From Mesorhizobium sp. L-2-11 (GTDB lineage Bacteria > Pseudomonadota > Alphaproteobacteria > Rhizobiales > Rhizobiaceae), in assembly GCF_016756595.1 (NCBI RefSeq), contig NZ_AP023258.1:62001-126000 (forward strand): a stretch of 64,000 bases of DNA, in the 5' to 3' direction. Position 1 is the stretch's first letter. Every line of letters begins with the position of its first letter. Shown here piece by piece: positions 60,259 through 64,000 of this stretch. The notes under the pieces are model-generated. The model saw only the letters and a program-made list of their open reading frames with translations, did not search any database and was not told the origin of the DNA. The position numbers and the translations under genes are program-made.

Positions 60259-60830
60259 GTGGACATGGATCATCAGGCTGATGAAGCTTGGGTACTCGGC
60301 GTTCAGCGCAAACTGTATCAGTGGAGTAAGGCGAATCCCGACGAACAGTGGCGGGACATGTGGGGCTGGCTGACAGACTCGCGCATGCTTCGTCACGCTT
60401 GGCGTCGCGTGTCCACCAATAAGGGCGGGCGCACGGCCGGGGTCGACGGGATGACCGTAGGACGCATCCGGAAGAGAGGAGAGCTACGCTTTCTCGACAG
60501 GCTTCAGGCTGAACTGCGCTCTTGCGCGTACAGACCGAGCCCGGCGAGGCGCAAGCTCATCCCCAAAGCCGGTAAACCGGGGCAGTTCCGGCCCCTGGGC
60601 ATTCCCACGGTCAAGGACCGCGTCGTACAAAGCGCGGTCAAAACACTTCTGGAGCCAATCTTCGAGGCGCAGTTCTGGCATGTTTCCTATGGGTTCAGGC
60701 CCGGACGGAGCACGCACGGCGCCTTGGAGCATATCCGACGGGCTGCTCAGTCGCATAAACGCGGCGGGGATACCCGGAGGCACGGGATGCCATATCCGTG
60801 GGTCATCGAGGGAGACATCAAGGGCTGCTT
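60259..60830 (+). pseudogene. ltrA: Group II intron reverse transcriptase, N-terminal part
   Basis: 191 codons: RT-0 and RT-1 regions (AGVDGMTVGRI; YRPSPARRKLIPKAGKPGQF), RPLGIPTVKDRVVQSAVKTL (RT-2), YGFRPGRSTHGALE (RT-2a/3) and VIEGDIKGC of the first Asp motif. After Cys the codon TTT is cut by the insertion at the dinucleotide TT (60829-60830). The frame resumes at 63570 with FDNINHHY. Confidence 0.9.
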
Positions 60831-60857
60831 GGATCCATTGTCATAATGCCCCCTGGT

Positions 60858-63083
60858 TCATGAAGTGTGTTCGAAGAGGGTGGGATCGTGATCTATGGTC
60901 TTGATCCATAAACCTTTTCTCTGTCCGCGGACGATATGGACGGCGTCCAGTTCGCCGCGTTTTATTCGCTGCAACAAACTTTGGCGGGAAAGCCCGAGGG
61001 TGTCCATGGCATCGCGGATCGGTTCAAAGCCGTGGCCGGGTGTGGTGAGGAAGCGGGCCTTGAGCTCCGGGGTTAGGCGAATGCGCCAGGGCGCGCCGGG
61101 CGTGATTTGTTCGCCCTGGATCAGGCCGTCGTTGATGTGGCGGTGGAGCGTCGACGGCGCCACGCCGAGGCTGGCGGCGGCCTGACGGACGGTGACGATG
61201 TCGCCGTTGGCGGCCGGCGGCTTGGCCTTGCAGACAGGAATCTTCCAGTGGTTGCGCAGATAGCCGACGCGATTGGCATCGAAGCGGTGGCCGTACGCCG
61301 TTCGGCGACCCTGGCGGTTGAGGACGCCGGCGATGACGGCGTCGGGGTAATGCGGTGCCAGCCGCCGCAGCAGCGCCAGCGTATCTTCGTCGGTACGAAC
61401 CGTCGCCGGTCGCGAGCGCGGTAAGGCGACGGTGAGGCGGCTCGTAGCATCGCCCTTCCAGCGCAGCACCAGACGCGCCGCTGCCTCGCCGCGATCAATA
61501 TGGAGGGTGACCTCCTCGAGGAGAGTGCGCAGCAATTCCTTGCGGTCACGCGGCGTGGTGGTGGGCGCGTGCCAAACGCTCGCCAGATCGGCCCCGAGGG
61601 CAAGCAGCTTTTCCCGCTCCGTGGCCGACAGGACGCGCGGACGCTGCTCCTCGCGCCGCGCCAGTTCCGCCTTTGCCGCCTCCAGTGCGCGCAGCGCCTC
61701 CTCCCACTCCTGCTCGAGCCTGCGGGCGACCAGGCGATTGTCGGGATCGACGGCGCAATAGCGGCGCTCGGCGCGGTTGACGACGAAGACGGCGCGCTCC
61801 ACGTCGAGCCGCCATTGCTTGAGGGCCGCCTCGCGATCGTTCTCCAGCCGCTCGGCCGCTTCGAGCGTGGCGGTCAGGCACACCGGCTCCAGCGCTTCCA
61901 GGAAGGCCGCCACCACGGCTTCATCGATCTGCCCGCCGCCAACATTGAGGCAATGGACGCCTCTGCCCTCGACGACCACCTTGCCGGGACAATGGTAGCC
62001 CGGCGTCACGGTGCGGCCGCGATAATGGGTGTGCAGCCGTCGCCCGCAATGGCCGCAACGGGCAATGCCCTGCAGCAGGGCGCCGCCCTCTCTGGCGGCG
62101 CCACCGGCCTGTTCCTGCGCCTTGGCGTGCGTCCGGGGCTGGGTGTTGGCCGCCATGCGCTCTCGATTGGCCTCGAAGGTCGGCCAGTCGAGATAGCCCT
62201 GGTGGTGGTCCTTGATCAGCACTTGCCAGTCTTCCATCGGCAGCTTGCGCATCCGCTTGCGCCGCGCGCCGGTTTCGTCGAGCACCGTCTCTCGGCGATT
62301 CTTGCCATAGACATAGGCGCCCGCATAGACCGGATTGGCAAGCACGCTGTGAATGGCGTGGTAGCTGGCCTCGCCCCAGCGCAGCTCTGTGCGTGCATTA
62401 AGCCACAGCGGGAACTTCATTCCTTGCTCGCGGAACCACAGCCACACGCGGCGCGCCGAGCCGAGCTCGGCAAAGCGGGCAAAGACGGTGCGGATGGCAT
62501 GGGCGACGGCCTCGTCGGGATGGATCAGGATCTCGCCGTCTTCGTCCCCCCAGATGAAGCCGATCGGTAGGCCGCGGCGCAATTCGCCGCGCGCTGCCTT
62601 GTTGCGGATGCCGCCATCGAGGCGGGCGCGCAGGACGTGCAATTCGGCCTCGCTCATGGCGCCTTTCAAACCGAGCAAAAGTCTATCGTTGAACAGGGCC
62701 GGGTGGTAGATTCCGTCGGCATCGCCAATCAGCGTATCGGTCAGCCCCGCCAACTCGATCAGCCGGTGCCAGTCGGCATTGTTGCGCGCCAGTCGCGAAA
62801 CCTCCAGGCCAAGCACGATGCCGACCCGGGCCAGCGCCACCTCGCTGGTCAGCCGGGCAAAGCCGGCGCGCATGACGCTGCCTGCGCCGGACAGGCCGAG
62901 GTCCTCGTCGATGACCAGGACACGCTCGTCCGGCCAACCCAGCTCGCGCGCCCGCTCGGCCAGCCCGTATTGTCGCTCGGTCGATTCACGGTTGTTCTCC
63001 ACCTGCGAGGCGCTCGACTGGCGCAGGTAGACGACAGCCAACCGGGCCTGGTGACCGGCGGCGATTTTGCTGTGTTCAGTCAT
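60858..63083 (-). CDS. Large serine recombinase
   Basis: 741 residues. The N-terminal resolvase domain has VVYLRQSSASQVENNRES with the catalytic Ser. The recombinase domain (GLPIGFIWGDEDGEILIHPD) and a zinc ribbon (GIARCGHCGRRLHTHYRG, YHCPGKVVVEG) follow, then a coiled coil (residues ~430-490). The C-terminus adds two helix-turn-helix stretches (VRQAAASLGVAPSTLHRHIN; AMDTLGLSRQSLLQRIKRG), unusual for the family. It probably mobilised this element into the intron. It overlaps the 52-residue gene by 8 bases. Confidence 0.9.
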   Translation of the reverse strand: MTEHSKIAAGHQARLAVVYLRQSSASQVENNRESTERQYGLAERARELGWPDERVLVIDEDLGLSGAGSVMRAGFARLTSEVALARVGIVLGLEVSRLARNNADWHRLIELAGLTDTLIGDADGIYHPALFNDRLLLGLKGAMSEAELHVLRARLDGGIRNKAARGELRRGLPIGFIWGDEDGEILIHPDEAVAHAIRTVFARFAELGSARRVWLWFREQGMKFPLWLNARTELRWGEASYHAIHSVLANPVYAGAYVYGKNRRETVLDETGARRKRMRKLPMEDWQVLIKDHHQGYLDWPTFEANRERMAANTQPRTHAKAQEQAGGAAREGGALLQGIARCGHCGRRLHTHYRGRTVTPGYHCPGKVVVEGRGVHCLNVGGGQIDEAVVAAFLEALEPVCLTATLEAAERLENDREAALKQWRLDVERAVFVVNRAERRYCAVDPDNRLVARRLEQEWEEALRALEAAKAELARREEQRPRVLSATEREKLLALGADLASVWHAPTTTPRDRKELLRTLLEEVTLHIDRGEAAARLVLRWKGDATSRLTVALPRSRPATVRTDEDTLALLRRLAPHYPDAVIAGVLNRQGRRTAYGHRFDANRVGYLRNHWKIPVCKAKPPAANGDIVTVRQAAASLGVAPSTLHRHINDGLIQGEQITPGAPWRIRLTPELKARFLTTPGHGFEPIRDAMDTLGLSRQSLLQRIKRGELDAVHIVRGQRKGLWIKTIDHDPTLFEHTS

Positions 63084-63234
63084 GACCGGCCTCCCTCACT
63101 GTCAGCATGCGCGCGATCACGAGGGCGAGCCGGCGCAACGCCTCCGCCCGCGCCTCGGCGTCCAGCGTCTCCCAGGCGGGTGGGTCGGGAGGCCGCTTGC
63201 GGTCTTCCTCGGCGAATCTCAGCTTCAGTTGCAT
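63076..63234 (-). CDS. Small protein of the recombinase operon
   Basis: 52 residues from the ATG at 63234 (MQLKLRFAEEDRKRPPDPPA...), ending inside the start of the recombinase gene. It is helical in its second half. Such a small gene often precedes recombinases of this type, but I do not recognise the family. It is supported by the 8-base overlap and a GGAGCGACA site upstream. Confidence 0.6.
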   Translation of the reverse strand: MQLKLRFAEEDRKRPPDPPAWETLDAEARAEALRRLALVIARMLTVREAGHD

Positions 63235-63514
63235 GTCGCTCCTCCTTGTCATCGGGCGGCGACTCGCCGCGCCGCTCAAGAAGAGCGTCGGTCAGAAGGC
63301 GCAGATGCAGAAGGTCTGAAATCCGCCCAATGCTGGAGTGATTTGCTGGCGAGGCTGTGGAACCACCATCCATGCCCCCGAGATCCGTCCACGCCACGGG
63401 AATGTAGGTCCGGCTGCCGTCCGGCAATTCTACAAGCAGCGTTGGCTCGCCGCGGCGTTTGAGTCGGCTGATTACGGCCAGAGGCCGCCCTTCAAAGGCG
63501 TGGCCCTCCCGCAT
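63080..63514 (-). CDS. DUF5372-like protein of the recombinase operon
   Basis: Up to 144 residues. The first ~90 are convincing: HAFEGRPLAVISRLKRRGEP, TLLVELPDGSRTYIPVAWTD and ISDLLHLRLLTDALLERRGE, a pattern of DUF5372 proteins that accompany recombinases and transposases. The last ~50 codons overlap the 52-residue gene in another frame and look like its shadow, so a frameshift or late stop mutation near 63240 is possible. The start at 63514 is near the element end. Confidence 0.6.
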   Translation of the reverse strand: MREGHAFEGRPLAVISRLKRRGEPTLLVELPDGSRTYIPVAWTDLGGMDGGSTASPANHSSIGRISDLLHLRLLTDALLERRGESPPDDKEERHATEAEIRRGRPQAASRPTRLGDAGRRGAGGGVAPARPRDRAHADSEGGRS

Positions 63515-63569
63515 GATCGTTGCCGAGGCGGGAAGGTCCTGGTGATGGGCAGTCTGGAGATGTTTCCTT

Positions 63570-64000
63570 TGACAACATCAACCATCACTATCTGATGGAA
63601 CGGCTACGCAAACGCGTCGCCGACCAGCGGGTGGTACGGTTGGTCGGGCAGTTCCTGAAAGCCGGCGTGCTGGCGGAGGAGCAGTTCTTCCGCACGGAAG
63701 CCGGAACCCCGCAAGGTGGGATCATATCACCGCTGCTCGCCAACATTGCGCTCAGCGCGATTGAGGAGAGATATAAACGGTGGGTGCATCCTGATCTGAC
63801 GGGGAGGTCTTCACGACAATCGATACTCTCGGCGGCATCGGGTAGACGTATGTGGGATCGCAAAGCAGGGCACTGCGTGTGCTTCCCTGTGCGCTATGCA
63901 GACGACTTCGTGGTGCTGGTTTCCGGCACGCAGGAACAGGCCATCGAGGAGAAATCCGCGCTGGCAAAATACCTGCGGGAAACAACGGGCCTTGAGTTGT
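63570..64000 (+). pseudogene. ltrA: Group II intron reverse transcriptase, continued
   Basis: The frame resumes as FDNINHHYLMERLRKRVADQ, then EAGTPQGGIISPLLANIALS (RT-4) and VRYADDFVVLVSG (RT-5, catalytic YADD). It runs off the window at 64000. Together with 60259-60830 it makes an otherwise intact bacterial-class reverse transcriptase. Confidence 0.9.

Larger units (their letters stand above)
60831..63569 (-). mobile_element. Large-serine-recombinase element inserted in the intron ORF
   Basis: About 2,739 bp lie between the halves of the reverse transcriptase gene. The dinucleotide TT is present at both junctions (60829-60830 and 63568-63569), as expected for a 2-bp crossover of a large serine recombinase; removing the insert restores the frame exactly (TTT GAC). 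Three minus-strand genes: a DUF5372-like gene, a 52-residue gene and the recombinase. Confidence 0.88.
59643..64000 (+). mobile_element. Group II intron, 5' part, running past the window edge
   Basis: The intron starts with GTGCG at 59643, the canonical 5' end, exactly at the break in the AbiEii gene. Bases 59643-60258 form the ribozyme (domain I onward), without other genes. The intron-encoded reverse transcriptase starts at 60259 and is split by a 2.7-kb serine-recombinase element. The 3' end is not in the window. Confidence 0.85.

Noticed and set aside
1..64000. CRISPR arrays, rRNA and tRNA genes
   Set aside because: No spaced direct-repeat arrays, no rRNA-like sequence and no convincing tRNA cloverleaf were noticed; a tRNA scan was not possible here.

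Overview
The window looks like a conjugative plasmid or integrative conjugative element of an alphaproteobacterium, most likely a member of the Rhizobiales. The evidence is the traC-traD-traG order of Ti-type transfer regions, rhizobial plasmid families (DUF736, DUF3085, DUF1419-like, DUF7007-like, pRiA4b ORF-3), LexA boxes of the alphaproteobacterial GTTC-N7-GTTC type, an alpha-r14-type anti-Shine-Dalgarno sRNA, and high GC. No replication genes, rRNA or tRNA were seen.

Layout. 0-2.45 kb: traC, traD and traG (coupling protein); oriT and traA would lie just outside the left edge. 2.6-42.2 kb: a plasmid backbone read mostly on the minus strand. It holds a nuclease, a WGR protein, an HU protein, DUF736, a PAPS-reductase-like protein, an ardC antirestriction gene, small plasmid proteins, parB, a very large methyltransferase-helicase (DarB-like) and a toprim protein. 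42.3-46.4 kb: an IS110-family transposase gene and a complete IS66 element. 46.4-52.5 kb: an MFS exporter with a divergent LysR regulator, a PHB-depolymerase-type esterase, and remnants. 52.9-58.5 kb: a DNA-damage island with SRAP/YedK, a LigD-type ligase, an sRNA, a cold-shock protein, MsrA, DinB and an ImuA-DnaE2 hybrid; two genes here have LexA boxes. 58.6-64 kb: an AbiE toxin-antitoxin locus whose toxin gene is split by a group II intron, which is itself split by a serine-recombinase element.

The most striking content is three tri-recombinase elements (RIT/Tn554-like: three overlapping tyrosine recombinase genes, two of them followed by a small DUF6262/TnpC-like gene). Two sit inside one ardC gene, which can be rebuilt in frame from three pieces 13 kb apart (20494-19874, 13603-13505 and 6723-6508). 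Each of these two elements carries its own intact ardC as cargo. The third splits parB, which also rebuilds in frame, and carries a pRiA4b ORF-3 gene. I could read the termini and 6-bp cores directly: TTAGGT-type ends for two elements, and a different terminus for the third. Element-borne ardC may replace the function of the ardC that the elements destroy. I regard this as the best candidate for an undescribed biological arrangement in the window.
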